From the NCBI GenBank assembly GCA_023262495.1, contig JALRAS010000004.1, positions 1 to 40,634 of the forward strand: a DNA stretch of 40,634 bases, read 5' to 3'. The notes beneath the pieces are model-generated. The model searched no databases, was not told where the DNA came from, and was given only the letters and a program-made list of their open reading frames with translations. Shown one piece after another: positions 15,715 to 25,045 of the stretch. The stretch comes from Bacteroidia bacterium (GTDB taxonomy: Bacteria; Bacteroidota; Bacteroidia; UBA4408). How positions within the stretch are numbered: the stretch's first letter is position 1; the number at the start of each line of letters is the position of its first letter. A program made the translations under genes and the position numbers.

Positions 15715-16959
15715 TTATTTTTTGATGTTATACTCGTTAATTTTTCGGTAAAGTGTACGTTCAGAAATACCTAATTCACGTGCAGCATTTTTACGTTTCC
15801 CTTTACTTTTTTCTAACGCTTTATTGATCAATTCAATTTCTCTTTCTTCAAGTGACAATGACTCTTCAACAGGCAGCGTTATGGGTTGTTGTACGGTTGG
15901 TTGTGCCGATGGTTTAGGAATATTTTGGATGATAGCCGTTTCACTCATACCAGGTTGATTAACCTCGCTATAAATTTGTTGCAGATATCGTTCATTTTCT
16001 CCGGCAAAACCGGCAGGCAAGTGTCCATCATGTTGTATGATATTGACCACCAATTTTTTCAATTCCGACAGGTCTCTTTTCATGTCGAAAAGCACCTTGT
16101 AGAGCAGATCTCTTTCTGAAAAATCGCTTCCTGTATGCTCACCTTTGAGTACCATGGGCAGGTTGGAGCTTGTCGAAGGCATATCGGGCAAATACCTCAC
16201 CAAGGTTTCGGCATCAATTTCTCTTTTTCTTTCAATGACAGAAATTTGCTCGGTGATATTTTTCAATTGTCTAACATTACCTTGCCAATAATAGTTCACC
16301 AACACTTGCTCGGCATCGGGCGTAAGCTTAATTACCGGCATGCGATACTTGGCGGCAAAATCGGCAGCAAACTTACGCATGAGCAAAAATATATCTTGCT
16401 TACGTTCTCTTAACGGAGGCACGGCAATGGGGACCGTATTTAGACGGTAGTATAAATCTTCGCGAAACTTGTTTTTCTCGATGGCTTGAGGAATGTTTAC
16501 ATTAGTAGCTGCTACCACACGCACATCTGTTTTCAATACTTTTGACGCACCTACTTTGATGAATTCACCGCTTTCGAGCACACGCAGCAAACGGGCTTGT
16601 GTGGCCATAGGCATTTCGGCAACTTCATCTAAAAAAATGGTTCCTCCATTGGCAACTTCAAAATAACCTTTGCGGGCCTCATGCGCACCGGTAAATGAAC
16701 CTTTTTCATGTCCGAATAATTCAGAGTCGATGGTACCTTCGGGAATAGCGCCACAGTTCACAGCTATATATGGGCCATGTTTGCGTGCACCCAGCGTATG
16801 TATAATTTGTGGAAACACCTCTTTACCCGATCCACTTTCACCGGTGATGAGCACGCTTAAATCAGTTGAGGCAACTTGCGCGGCAATATCAATTGCCCGG
16901 TCTAATGAAGGCGAGCTGCCTATGATGCCAAACCTGTTTTTAATTTCCTGTATTGTCAT
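15715..16959 (-). CDS. Sigma-54 activator (AAA+ / Fis-type), no sensor domain
   Basis: This bacterial enhancer-binding protein remodels sigma-54 RNA polymerase with ATP. From ATG 16959 (a TTG lies two codons earlier) it has 414 residues. The AAA+ domain is nearly N-terminal: Walker A GESGSGKE (40-47), the sigma-54 contact loop GSFTGA (87-92, usually GAFTGA), Walker B GGTIFLDE (105-112), then VRVVAATN and an arginine-finger region near FREDLYYRLN. After a linker of about 100 residues comes a Fis-type helix-turn-helix (NAARELGISERTLYRKI). No receiver, PAS or GAF domain precedes the AAA+ domain, so control is likely by level or by a partner. It is coupled to miaB and lptE. Confidence 0.92.
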   Translation of the reverse strand: MTIQEIKNRFGIIGSSPSLDRAIDIAAQVASTDLSVLITGESGSGKEVFPQIIHTLGARKHGPYIAVNCGAIPEGTIDSELFGHEKGSFTGAHEARKGYFEVANGGTIFLDEVAEMPMATQARLLRVLESGEFIKVGASKVLKTDVRVVAATNVNIPQAIEKNKFREDLYYRLNTVPIAVPPLRERKQDIFLLMRKFAADFAAKYRMPVIKLTPDAEQVLVNYYWQGNVRQLKNITEQISVIERKREIDAETLVRYLPDMPSTSSNLPMVLKGEHTGSDFSERDLLYKVLFDMKRDLSELKKLVVNIIQHDGHLPAGFAGENERYLQQIYSEVNQPGMSETAIIQNIPKPSAQPTVQQPITLPVEESLSLEEREIELINKALEKSKGKRKNAARELGISERTLYRKINEYNIKK

Positions 16960-16972
16960 TTTCAATCATCAA

Positions 16973-18397
16973 TTATACAGCTTCACCAATAAGGGTTGCC
17001 GTAGTACAGCTTGTGGCGAGCACGTTGGCATATTGTCCGGGTTGATAATTCCCTTTTGGAAAAACTACAGTTGTATTTTGTGAATTTCTTCCGAAAAAAT
17101 GCTCGGCCGATTTTTTGGAGGTGCCCTCAATAAGCACTTTATGCACCTTGCCAACGCCTTCAGCAGTTCTGATAGCGGAATGTTTTTGTTGCAAATCAAC
17201 AATTTCCTGCAATCTTTTCTTTTTCACCTCTTCGGGAACATCATCTTTGTACTTTCTTTCGGCCAAGGTTTTGGGACGCTCGCTGTAAGCAAACATGTAT
17301 GCAAAATCATATTTTACCAACTCCATTAAGCTCAGTGTATCTTGATGTTCCTCTTCGGTTTCAGAGCAAAAGCCCGAGATGGTGTCGGTAGAAATTCCGC
17401 AGTCGGGAATAATGCGTTTGATGGCTTGAATTCGTTCGATATACCATTCGCGTGTGTAACCACGATTCATCATTTCGAGCATGCGTGAGCTGCCCGATTG
17501 TACCGGCAAATGTATGTAGTTGCAAATATTTTCGTAGCGCGCCATTGTGTGCAGCACGTCATCTGTCATATCTTTAGGATGAGAGGTACTGAATCGCACA
17601 CGCAAATCGGGATGTACAAGTGCTACCTTTTCTAACAACTGAGCAAACGAAGTGGCATCCTTCATTTCTTCGGGAGAAGGATTTTCTTTTTTTAGTCCAC
17701 CGCCTGTCCATAAATAAGAGTCCACATTTTGTCCAAGCAAGGTGACCTCACGATAGCCCTGTTGAAAAAGCTCTGTGGCCTCATTCACTATTGTTTGAGG
17801 ATCTCTGCTTCTTTCGCGACCGCGTGTAAACGGAACCACACAAAAAGCACACATATTATCGCAACCGCGCGTAATGCTAATGAAGGCATTGATGCCATTA
17901 CTTTGCAAACGCACAGGAGAAATATCGGCATAAGTCTCTTCCTTGGAGAGTATCACATTTACAGCTTTTTTACCGTCTTGAGCTGTATCGAGCAAATTGG
18001 GTAAATCACGGTACGCATCGGGGCCTACCACAATATCAACCAACTTTTCTTCTTCTAAAAATTTTGCTTTCAAGCGTTCAGCCATACAACCAAGTACGCC
18101 AATTATCATTTCAGGTTTTGAACGTTTGGCTTTGCGATAATCGTTTAAGCGTTGACGCACCCTTTGCTCGGCATTATCACGAATAGCACATGTATTCACA
18201 AAAATTACATCGGCCTCATTCATGTTGTTAGTGGTAGTGTATCCTTTGTCTTTAAGGATAGAGGCCACAATTTCACTGTCTGAGAAATTCATCGCACAAC
18301 CGTAACTCTCGAGGAAAAGTTTTTTGGAGCCCTGTGTATTGTTGGGCAAATCTAAAACCTCTCCCTGCCTGCTTTCGTCAATTATTTTATTTTCCAT
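16973..18397 (-). CDS. miaB: tRNA-2-methylthio-N6-dimethylallyladenosine synthase MiaB
   Basis: MiaB is a radical-SAM enzyme that adds the methylthio group to i6A37 of tRNAs. The start is taken at ATG 18397, giving 474 residues; a longer form from ATG 18484 is possible but would lie upstream of the predicted transcription start. Visible features are the N-terminal cluster cysteines (34, 70, 104), the radical-SAM CxxxCxxC (179, 183, 186 in [10 protein letters not shown]), [10 protein letters not shown], and [18 protein letters not shown]-terminal TRAM domain ends near [18 protein letters not shown] and VFPKG. It is first in the five-gene operon that ends with secG, with a well-matched promoter at 18430-18461. 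Confidence 0.95.
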   Translation of the reverse strand: MENKIIDESRQGEVLDLPNNTQGSKKLFLESYGCAMNFSDSEIVASILKDKGYTTTNNMNEADVIFVNTCAIRDNAEQRVRQRLNDYRKAKRSKPEMIIGVLGCMAERLKAKFLEEEKLVDIVVGPDAYRDLPNLLDTAQDGKKAVNVILSKEETYADISPVRLQSNGINAFISITRGCDNMCAFCVVPFTRGRERSRDPQTIVNEATELFQQGYREVTLLGQNVDSYLWTGGGLKKENPSPEEMKDATSFAQLLEKVALVHPDLRVRFSTSHPKDMTDDVLHTMARYENICNYIHLPVQSGSSRMLEMMNRGYTREWYIERIQAIKRIIPDCGISTDTISGFCSETEEEHQDTLSLMELVKYDFAYMFAYSERPKTLAERKYKDDVPEEVKKKRLQEIVDLQQKHSAIRTAEGVGKVHKVLIEGTSKKSAEHFFGRNSQNTTVVFPKGNYQPGQYANVLATSCTTATLIGEAV

Positions 18398-18429
18398 TAT
18401 GTTGAGGCAACTTTTTGTTGCTGAACTTG

Positions 18430-18461
18430 CAAAATTAAGGATTTTATTGTTTACTGACAAA
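18430..18461 (-). promoter_or_regulatory. Bacteroidota-type promoter of the miaB-secG operon
   Basis: On the minus strand TTTG (18461-18458), 20 bases, then TAATTTTG (18437-18430). Transcription should start near 18423. This leaves a 26-base leader before ATG 18397 and places the alternative ATG at 18484 outside the transcript. Confidence 0.7.
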
Positions 18462-18583
18462 TTGACACGCGTGTATTCGTACATGTTTAACTATTTTTAG
18501 TGGCTGATAATTTTCATTCATCCACCAATCACATTAACTTGCACGTGCAGATTGTTTGAAATGCTGCAAATCGTAAACCTTCA

Positions 18584-20962
18584 ATGCCACGTTATCTAAA
18601 ACGCATATTAATTGCAGCCACCCTTTTCTTAATGGGCTACATGCTGTTAAGCACCTACGTTGACCATTTACTGAAAAAGTTGATTGAAACACAGGTGGAG
18701 AAATTTTCCTATGCAAACTACCGACTTGAGATTGCAGATATTGAAACAAGTTTATGGGCATTCAATGCGGTGATTAAAGATATGCGTATCACCAAAGTAA
18801 AACATCAACACTTGCCCAATGAGCGCTATTATTTTACATTGAGTGCTTCGAGGGTATATGTGAAACAAATTAATCCGATAGATTTATTTTTCAATCATAA
18901 CTTACAGCTTCGTGAATTGCTCATTGAAGAGCCCGATATTACTTTTGATTACAATGACACTATCAATACGCCCATTGAAAAAGACAGTAGTTTGATTAAA
19001 CTTTATTACGAGCTCAAGAAGGTGGTGCTCAAGAATGCCGGTATACATGTCAACAAAAGATCGGGAGAAAAATTTACACTTGGTGTGCATCAATTATCAT
19101 ACTCGCTTAAAGAAAAATATTTATTGATCGATAGCATCAAAATTAAAGGCCTCAATAGCGTTTACCATGGATTCGATTATGATTGTAAGATTGAACATGC
19201 ACAGCTTTATGGATTAGATTTAAATGCATTGCTGAATCGAATGGAGTTTGGCTACAGCAGCTGTCGTATAGGTGCTTTAAAAATGCAAATGAAAGCACAT
19301 AGTTTGCTTAAAAAAAGACCTGTACTCAATTCATCTCAACTGACTCCTATACAATCAATTTCAGGTGGTAAAATAAACCCTCTGCGTATTGATTATTTAT
19401 TGATATCCTATCAATCGAAACAAGATTTTGTTGAAGTTGCTGCCAAACAATTTTTTTATGCCTCAAAACAGTTGAGCATGCATCAAATTGATTTGAAGTT
19501 AAACCAAAAACATCATACCACTTCAAACATTGATAAAGTTGTGATCACCGGCTTTGATGCCGACCGATTGATTCATGAAAAACATATTTCCATTAGTCGA
19601 TTAATCATTGAGCACCCTATTATTAAGAGCAGTTTAAAAGTGCACGAAAATTATGTGAAAGCGCTCCCCAATACTGCAGATCATATTGGCTACAGCGTTG
19701 ACTGCATTAAAGAATTGGTGATACACAACGGAGTTTTACAATTGAGCAATAAGCGTAAACCGCATCTGCTCTTTGATGCACAGCATATAGTGTTGCAGGT
19801 TAAAAATTTAGATCCTCAATATTTATATCGGCCCAATGAAACATCTATACCAGATTACATCATGATGACAAGCGGAAAAGTGCACATCAACTTTCCAAAT
19901 AATATTTATCACCTGCATATGCAAGCCACTGCCTATAATAGCCATGAAAAAAGATTGCAAATTGACAGTTTAAAAATACAGAGTAACTATAATAAGAAAA
20001 CCTTTTACACACATGTAAAAAAACAAGTATCGCGCATCGATTTAAAGGTGCATCAATTAGGTCTAAATGGCTTTGATTTTTATCGTCTATTTAATAACAA
20101 TCAGTTGACGGCAAGTTCATTGGATGCCGATTGGCTTTCTGCAAATTTTTACAAGAACAAGCAAGTCCCGCTTGGTGCTAATGACTATATGCTGTTTCCT
20201 CAGCAACTCATTGATAACATCCCCTATCCTATTTTCATTAAGCAAGTGAACATTAAAGGAGGACAAATAAAAAGCGAGATTCTAAATCAAGGTGCAAGCA
20301 GAGCAGGCGTCATTATCATTGATCAGTTAAAGGCACGATTTGAAAATATTGACAATCGTGATTATCAAGGCAATATCATGAAAGCATCCTTGACAGGCAG
20401 ATTAGCGGGTTCGGGCAAGATGAGGGTGAATGCTATATTTGATATGTTTGCTAAGGATTATAAACATCAGGTACGTGCAGAAATTGGTAGTATGCCCTTT
20501 CAGCAATTGAACAGTTTTATGCTGGATTTTGCCTCCATTGAAATCATGAGTGGGCAGCTTAACGAAGCCATCATTGATATATCAGGTAACAATCAAAAGC
20601 TTGATTGTAATTTGTATTTAGGATACAATAATTTATCGATGAATCTGCTTAAAAATCAAAATAAAAAACACAAGCGCTACCGCAACATTGCCTCTGCATT
20701 AGCCAACACTTTAATTTATAAAAATAATCCCGAACCTGGCAAAAGGGTTAGATTAACCAATACTGTTTATACTTATGAACCCCGTAAATTTATTGTTGGC
20801 AATTGGATTACAGCAAGTTTTAATGCTTTGCTGATAACAACTGCACCGAAGGCAGCCGCTGCACTTGAGATTGTTGGTGCCCATCAACAACATGATAGTT
20901 TGACCCAAAGAAGAACTCCAAAATGGTTACAAAGATTATTGAAGAAAAGTCGACTAAAATAG
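18584..20962 (+). CDS. Large AsmA-like envelope protein, membrane-anchored
   Basis: The 792-residue protein has one N-terminal transmembrane helix (about residues 8-25, LIAATLFLMGYMLLSTYV) and a long periplasmic region. Short alternating beta segments of the kind seen in AsmA/DUF748/TamB relatives repeat through it: LEIADIETSLWAFNAVIKD, LREL-LIEEPDITFDYN, IDSIKIKGLNS, INGGQIKSEIL-like VNIKGGQIKSEIL. Near the C-terminus (MDFASIEIMSGQLNEAIIDISG region) it matches the typical closing block of AsmA-like domains. Such proteins are thought to form hydrophobic grooves that move lipids between membranes. The family is assigned by pattern only. It stands alone, divergent from miaB. Confidence 0.7.
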   Translation: MPRYLKRILIAATLFLMGYMLLSTYVDHLLKKLIETQVEKFSYANYRLEIADIETSLWAFNAVIKDMRITKVKHQHLPNERYYFTLSASRVYVKQINPIDLFFNHNLQLRELLIEEPDITFDYNDTINTPIEKDSSLIKLYYELKKVVLKNAGIHVNKRSGEKFTLGVHQLSYSLKEKYLLIDSIKIKGLNSVYHGFDYDCKIEHAQLYGLDLNALLNRMEFGYSSCRIGALKMQMKAHSLLKKRPVLNSSQLTPIQSISGGKINPLRIDYLLISYQSKQDFVEVAAKQFFYASKQLSMHQIDLKLNQKHHTTSNIDKVVITGFDADRLIHEKHISISRLIIEHPIIKSSLKVHENYVKALPNTADHIGYSVDCIKELVIHNGVLQLSNKRKPHLLFDAQHIVLQVKNLDPQYLYRPNETSIPDYIMMTSGKVHINFPNNIYHLHMQATAYNSHEKRLQIDSLKIQSNYNKKTFYTHVKKQVSRIDLKVHQLGLNGFDFYRLFNNNQLTASSLDADWLSANFYKNKQVPLGANDYMLFPQQLIDNIPYPIFIKQVNIKGGQIKSEILNQGASRAGVIIIDQLKARFENIDNRDYQGNIMKASLTGRLAGSGKMRVNAIFDMFAKDYKHQVRAEIGSMPFQQLNSFMLDFASIEIMSGQLNEAIIDISGNNQKLDCNLYLGYNNLSMNLLKNQNKKHKRYRNIASALANTLIYKNNPEPGKRVRLTNTVYTYEPRKFIVGNWITASFNALLITTAPKAAAALEIVGAHQQHDSLTQRRTPKWLQRLLKKSRLK

Positions 20963-21004
20963 TTTTGGCAACATATTTGTAATCGTTTCATTAAAATAAT
21001 TAAT

Positions 21005-21748
21005 ATGAAAAAAACAGGTCTCCTCATAGCTGTTATCAGCATAGGAATTTTAAATGTACAAGCACAAATCAAATTGCCTGCCAACAAGTTAGAAAACACA
21101 ATTAGCAACACGGGCAAAAATATCAAGGGAAGCAAGGGCGGCTCTCTCAGCGAATCAGATATAGCAAGTGGGCTCAAGGAAGCACTCGACATAGGAACAA
21201 AGAATGCAGTACGTTATGTTTCTAAAACCGATGGTTATTTGAAAAATCCTAAGGTTAAAATTCCATTTCCACCTGAGGTAACAAAAGTTGAAACAGCAGT
21301 GCGCAAGGTAGGTATGAATAAGCAAGCAGACGACTTTATAGCCTCTATGAATAGGGCTGCTGAAGATGCCGCTAAAAGCGCCATTCCGGTTTTTTCTGAT
21401 GCCATTAAAACTATGTCCTTATCAGATGCCAAATCTATTTTAAATGGCAATGAAACAGCTGCAACCAATTATTTTAAAGGCAAAACAAGTACAGAACTTG
21501 CCGCTAAATTTAAACCCATTGTTACACAAAGCATGGAAAAAGTAAACGTGACCAAATACTGGGAGACCATTTCAACCGGCTACAACAAATTACCAATGAC
21601 ACAAAAAGTAAATCCCAACCTTGAGCAATATGTTACGGATAAAGCCATAGAGGGACTATTTAAAATGATTGCCGAAGAAGAAATTAAAATTAGGAAAGAT
21701 CCTGCCGCACGTGTGTCTGATTTACTCAAAAGTGTATTCGGTTCTTAA
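21005..21748 (+). CDS. DUF4197-family exported protein
   Basis: The 247-residue protein has a signal peptide (MKKTGLLIAVISIGILNVQAQ) and then the DUF4197 body. It shows SESDIASGLKEALDIGTKNAV, DGYLKNPKVKIPFPPEV, FIASMNRAAEDAAKSAIPVF, TNYFKGKTSTELAAKFKPIV and a C-terminal DPAARVSDLLKSVFG. The protein is largely helical. Family members are exported proteins found in many Gram-negatives and have no established function. It lies 20 bases before the ArsC-like gene on the same strand, and both may share a transcript. A near-consensus -7 (CATATTTG, 20972-20979) precedes it. Confidence 0.88.
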   Translation: MKKTGLLIAVISIGILNVQAQIKLPANKLENTISNTGKNIKGSKGGSLSESDIASGLKEALDIGTKNAVRYVSKTDGYLKNPKVKIPFPPEVTKVETAVRKVGMNKQADDFIASMNRAAEDAAKSAIPVFSDAIKTMSLSDAKSILNGNETAATNYFKGKTSTELAAKFKPIVTQSMEKVNVTKYWETISTGYNKLPMTQKVNPNLEQYVTDKAIEGLFKMIAEEEIKIRKDPAARVSDLLKSVFGS

Positions 21749-21768
21749 CTTTAAAACTTCTTTTAACC

Positions 21769-22116
21769 ATGATTACCATCTACCATAAATCTAGCTGCAG
21801 CACCAGTAATAAAGTATTAGGAATGCTCAAAGAATCGGAAAAAAAATACAAGGTGATTGAATATATTAAAACACCACTTAATGCCGAAGAAATAAAGCAA
21901 TTGCTTGTTAAATTGGGACTACCCGCTGAAGCCATAATCAGGAAAAAAGAAGTATTGTATAAAGAACAATACGCACACAAAAAACTGACTGAGGAAGCTT
22001 GTATTCAAATGCTGGTTGAGCATCCAAATTTGATTGAAAGGCCTATTCTTGTAAAGCGTAGCAAAGGCATTGTTGGACGCCCACCTGAAAAGGCCTTGGA
22101 GTGGATCAACAGCTAA
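21769..22116 (+). CDS. ArsC/Spx-family thioredoxin-fold protein (arsenate reductase-like)
   Basis: The 115 residues form one ArsC-type thioredoxin fold. The N-terminal motif CSTSNK has the nucleophile Cys at residue 10, followed by KVIEYIKTPLNAEEIKQLL. The segment HPNLIERPILVKRSKGIVGRP contains the conserved RP turn and the Arg used by glutaredoxin-coupled reductases. The first CxxS, rather than CxxC, excludes an Spx redox switch of the Bacillus type. No arsenic-resistance neighbours are present, so many such proteins may have another thiol role. Its last four bases overlap the 3' end of the convergent AI-2E-type gene. Confidence 0.82.
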   Translation: MITIYHKSSCSTSNKVLGMLKESEKKYKVIEYIKTPLNAEEIKQLLVKLGLPAEAIIRKKEVLYKEQYAHKKLTEEACIQMLVEHPNLIERPILVKRSKGIVGRPPEKALEWINS

Positions 22117-23186
22117 GCGGGTGGCTGATCAATTTGTTTCTCTGTTTGTTCATCATCATCAATGATATTGGGGATGTGATGTATGAATTGTTCTTTATAG
22201 ATATTTGCCAACAGCAAAAAATATGAAATAAGCAAAGGGCCAAAAATGATACCCGGCAGCCCAAACAATTTGAGACCCAAGATAACACCCATCACTGTAA
22301 TTAACGGATGCACATCGGCAAACTTTTTTTGAAATGCAAAACGAAAAATATTATCAATCATTGAAATGATAAGTACTCCGTATACTATGAGCGCTAATGA
22401 CTGGTATTGCTTGCCTGTAGTAAATAAATAAATGGCAGAGGGCAACCAAATAAGTGCACCGCCAACCATAGGAATAAAGGAAAACAGACCCGTAATTACG
22501 CCCCAAAAAAGCGGTTCACTCAAATCAAAAAACCAATAACCTAACGCAGCTACAAGACCTTGCAAAGCAGCCAATACCGGTGCGCCTAATACATTACTAA
22601 ATGTTTGCGCCTTTAACTCTGTGGTAAATTTGTCAATGTCTGATTTTTTCATGGGCAAGAAATCGATCACGGCTTTTTCTATAATGCCGGTATTGCTGAT
22701 CATAAAATATAGAAATAGCAACATGATGCCAATATCGCCAAGAATATTTATCGACTGACCAAGAAAAGATTTGATGTAATTGGCGGCTTCGCTTTGTAGC
22801 ATTTTAATATTTTCGGGATTCATCAAACGCTGTCCTGTGAGCTCAAAGAGCTGCTGATCGAGCTTTTGAACGGTATGTGTAATCACGCTTGAATCGGCAA
22901 ATAAAAACTGCAACTTTGGAATAAACATGTTGAAGAGTAATGTAAATACAAACACTACTACCACCAACGTAACTAATATCATGATGATAGATGTTAACCC
23001 TCTTCTCCATCGTTTTTTTTCAATCAAGTATTTGGTGATAGGGCGATAAAGTACATACAAAATCAAAGCCCCCAAAAAATCGGCAAAGAAATCGATGAGC
23101 GAAAAAAATATGATGCTCCCAACAAGGATGATACAGGCCAATAACATCCATTGTTTGAGTTGTGCAGAGCTGAGTTTTTTTAGCAT
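22113..23186 (-). CDS. AI-2E/PerM-family membrane protein
   Basis: The 357 residues contain about eight hydrophobic helices. The arrangement is typical of the family: two helices at the N-terminus, a long soluble stretch near residues 85-150, then LFLYFMISNTGIIEKAVIDFLPM. The C-terminal bundle has GVITGLFSFIPMVGGALIWLP and ITVMGVILGLKLFGLPGIIFGPLL. Members include exporters of autoinducer-2 (TqsA) and Na+/H+ antiporters, so the transported species is unknown. It ends in an acidic, Gln-rich tail. The 3' end overlaps the ArsC-like gene by four bases in convergent orientation. Confidence 0.88.
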   Translation of the reverse strand: MLKKLSSAQLKQWMLLACIILVGSIIFFSLIDFFADFLGALILYVLYRPITKYLIEKKRWRRGLTSIIMILVTLVVVVFVFTLLFNMFIPKLQFLFADSSVITHTVQKLDQQLFELTGQRLMNPENIKMLQSEAANYIKSFLGQSINILGDIGIMLLFLYFMISNTGIIEKAVIDFLPMKKSDIDKFTTELKAQTFSNVLGAPVLAALQGLVAALGYWFFDLSEPLFWGVITGLFSFIPMVGGALIWLPSAIYLFTTGKQYQSLALIVYGVLIISMIDNIFRFAFQKKFADVHPLITVMGVILGLKLFGLPGIIFGPLLISYFLLLANIYKEQFIHHIPNIIDDDEQTEKQIDQPPA

Positions 23187-23242
23187 GAGATAACTGATGA
23201 ATACAGCGTATAAAAATAACTATTTATGATTGCAATAATTTT

Positions 23243-23704
23243 TTAACTGCGTTTATTCTTAAAAAAATCAGTAATTAACATTTTACATTCCTCGGCCATG
23301 ATACCACTTTCTATAACTGTTTTTGGATGCAAAATTTGATTGCCTAAGCGTTGATATCCTCTTTTTTCATCTGCGGCAGCGAACACAATTTTTTTTATTT
23401 GTGCCCAATGCAAGGCACCTGCACACATGACACAAGGTTCAAGTGTAACATAAAGGGTACACTCATTTAAGTACTTTCCTCCAAGGTAATTGGCTGCAGC
23501 TGTAATAGCTTGCATTTCAGCATGTGCTGTAACATCATTCAATCGTTGAGTAAGATTGTGCGCGCGGGCAATAATTTGATTGTTGCATACAACCACTGCG
23601 CCAACAGGAACCTCATCTTCTGCAAGTGCCTTCTGTGCTTCTTTGTATGCCTCACGCATAAAATGCGCATCGGAATAAATACTTAAGGTAAGCTCTGTTT
23701 CCAT
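23243..23704 (-). CDS. tadA: tRNA-specific adenosine deaminase TadA
   Basis: TadA converts adenosine 34 to inosine in the tRNA-Arg(ACG) anticodon. The 153-residue protein has the zinc deaminase motifs HAE (His 61, Glu 63) and PCVMC (Cys 91 and Cys 94). It also has MREAYKEAQKA, EVPVGAVVV and LHWAQIKKIVFAA, which fit TadA. The C-terminal helix (EECKMLITDFFKNKR) is also typical of TadA and helps exclude guanine deaminase. It starts six bases after the stop of the upstream DUF4910-type gene, so the two are probably co-transcribed. Confidence 0.9.
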   Translation of the reverse strand: METELTLSIYSDAHFMREAYKEAQKALAEDEVPVGAVVVCNNQIIARAHNLTQRLNDVTAHAEMQAITAAANYLGGKYLNECTLYVTLEPCVMCAGALHWAQIKKIVFAAADEKRGYQRLGNQILHPKTVIESGIMAEECKMLITDFFKNKRS

Positions 23705-23710
23705 GGCAAC

Positions 23711-24994
23711 TTAATTGTTTTTATAAATAACCAATCCTTCGCGCAAAGCAATTTGTAACGCTTGATGCAATTGCAAAATATTTACCTGAAGTCTGTCAGC
23801 AATTTCTAGTGGTGTATCTTGTATCTCACTCATAGTGATTATACTTAGCAGGAACATGAGATCATGGCTCATGATTCCTGCTCCACCTTTTTCGGGATAT
23901 AAATTTCTTTTTCCTAACATTGGCTCGCCATAATGATGACCGGGCGCAATTGCTTGGTTCATCTCTAACCCTTTGCATATATCCACTAACAGCATGACTA
24001 CCTCTTTCAATGATTCAAAACACATGATTGATTTATTGTCGTAACTGGTATGATACTGCGGGTATAACTTGTAAGGTGTTCGCATGATGGTGCCCACAGG
24101 AAAATTAAATCCGGGCGAGCAGTATTGTCTTTCATCGCTCCCTCCTACTTGAAAATCTCTGACTATGCTATTGGTGTATGAAGTTCTCAAAAAATGAGTC
24201 ATCATTTTATCGGCAACAGTGTTGGCGCTTTTGCTTGTTTGATAGGTTATTTTTCCTGCATCGCCACAACATGTTAATACATACCCCGCCTTAATTTTTG
24301 ATTTAAGCTCCAACCCATGTTGTGCAAGAAAAGCAATAACACCAATGGTTTCAGGAGCCAAAATAAAACGATAAGTGTAATACCTGTTTTCAGTTTTACA
24401 TAACTGCTGATATAAAAAAGCAAGCGCTAATGGGCCTGAAAGTTCGTTGTTGGCCAAACTTGGATGACACAAGTAGGATGAAAATAAAATCTCTTCATTG
24501 CTGCTTCCTTTCAATACACATTGACCATAGGTGAGCGCGCCATCTGTCAGTGTAGAGTCAATGACCACTTGATAATTACCCTCTTTTGGGAGCGTTAAAA
24601 ATTCATTATGTGTTAAACAAAATCCCCACGTTTGCTTGTAGTAGGTGGTGAGATAAGGGATGGCATCGGGCTTCTCGGGAAGTGTGTTCAAATGTGGCAA
24701 CAGTTGGTCATAAGTGAACTGTTGATTAACAGGTATGCTGTAATTGATGACATGTAAATTATTCACTTTAAAATCAGCAATCTTTCTTCCGTCAGGACAC
24801 AGGATGTATGCATCACTGATGTTCCATTCTTTTGGTATTACCCAGTCGAGCACTTGCGTACCAGTTTTTACTTCGGTAAGCTCAAATGGGATAATTTCAT
24901 TTAAAATTTGAAAACTTTCGCGCAGGCCATTACCGCTGATGCTACGACATATTGGCCACAGTTTATCGAAATACTTTTCTAAGTCTTTCTCCAT
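23711..24994 (-). CDS. DUF4910-type aminopeptidase-like metalloprotein
   Basis: The 427 residues match the DUF2172/DUF4910/winged-helix layout of an M28-like peptidase group often found in polysaccharide loci. The N-terminal block is LWPICRSISGNGLRES. An inserted PA-like beta domain (about 60-130) carries VLDWVIPKEW. Metal-site candidates are His in YLCHPSLANNELSGP, Glu in LAPETIG, Asp in GGSDERQYCSPG and His in QYHTSYDN. A C-terminal ~65-residue winged-helix-like domain follows (TPLEIADRLQVNILQL). The substrate is not established. It leads the tadA gene and has a -7-like element at 25018-25025. Confidence 0.8.
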   Translation of the reverse strand: MEKDLEKYFDKLWPICRSISGNGLRESFQILNEIIPFELTEVKTGTQVLDWVIPKEWNISDAYILCPDGRKIADFKVNNLHVINYSIPVNQQFTYDQLLPHLNTLPEKPDAIPYLTTYYKQTWGFCLTHNEFLTLPKEGNYQVVIDSTLTDGALTYGQCVLKGSSNEEILFSSYLCHPSLANNELSGPLALAFLYQQLCKTENRYYTYRFILAPETIGVIAFLAQHGLELKSKIKAGYVLTCCGDAGKITYQTSKSANTVADKMMTHFLRTSYTNSIVRDFQVGGSDERQYCSPGFNFPVGTIMRTPYKLYPQYHTSYDNKSIMCFESLKEVVMLLVDICKGLEMNQAIAPGHHYGEPMLGKRNLYPEKGGAGIMSHDLMFLLSIITMSEIQDTPLEIADRLQVNILQLHQALQIALREGLVIYKNN

Positions 24995-25017
24995 CTTATT
25001 ATCTGCAATTAGTTGTG

Positions 25018-25025
25018 CAAATATA
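25018..25025 (-). promoter_or_regulatory. Possible -7 element of the DUF4910-type gene
   Basis: TATATTTG on the minus strand (25025-25018) matches TAnnTTTG and would place transcription start near 25011, about 17 bases before the ATG at 24994. No -33 TTTG is seen. Confidence 0.45.
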
Positions 25026-25045
25026 AGTTTAAAAGAACATGATGT

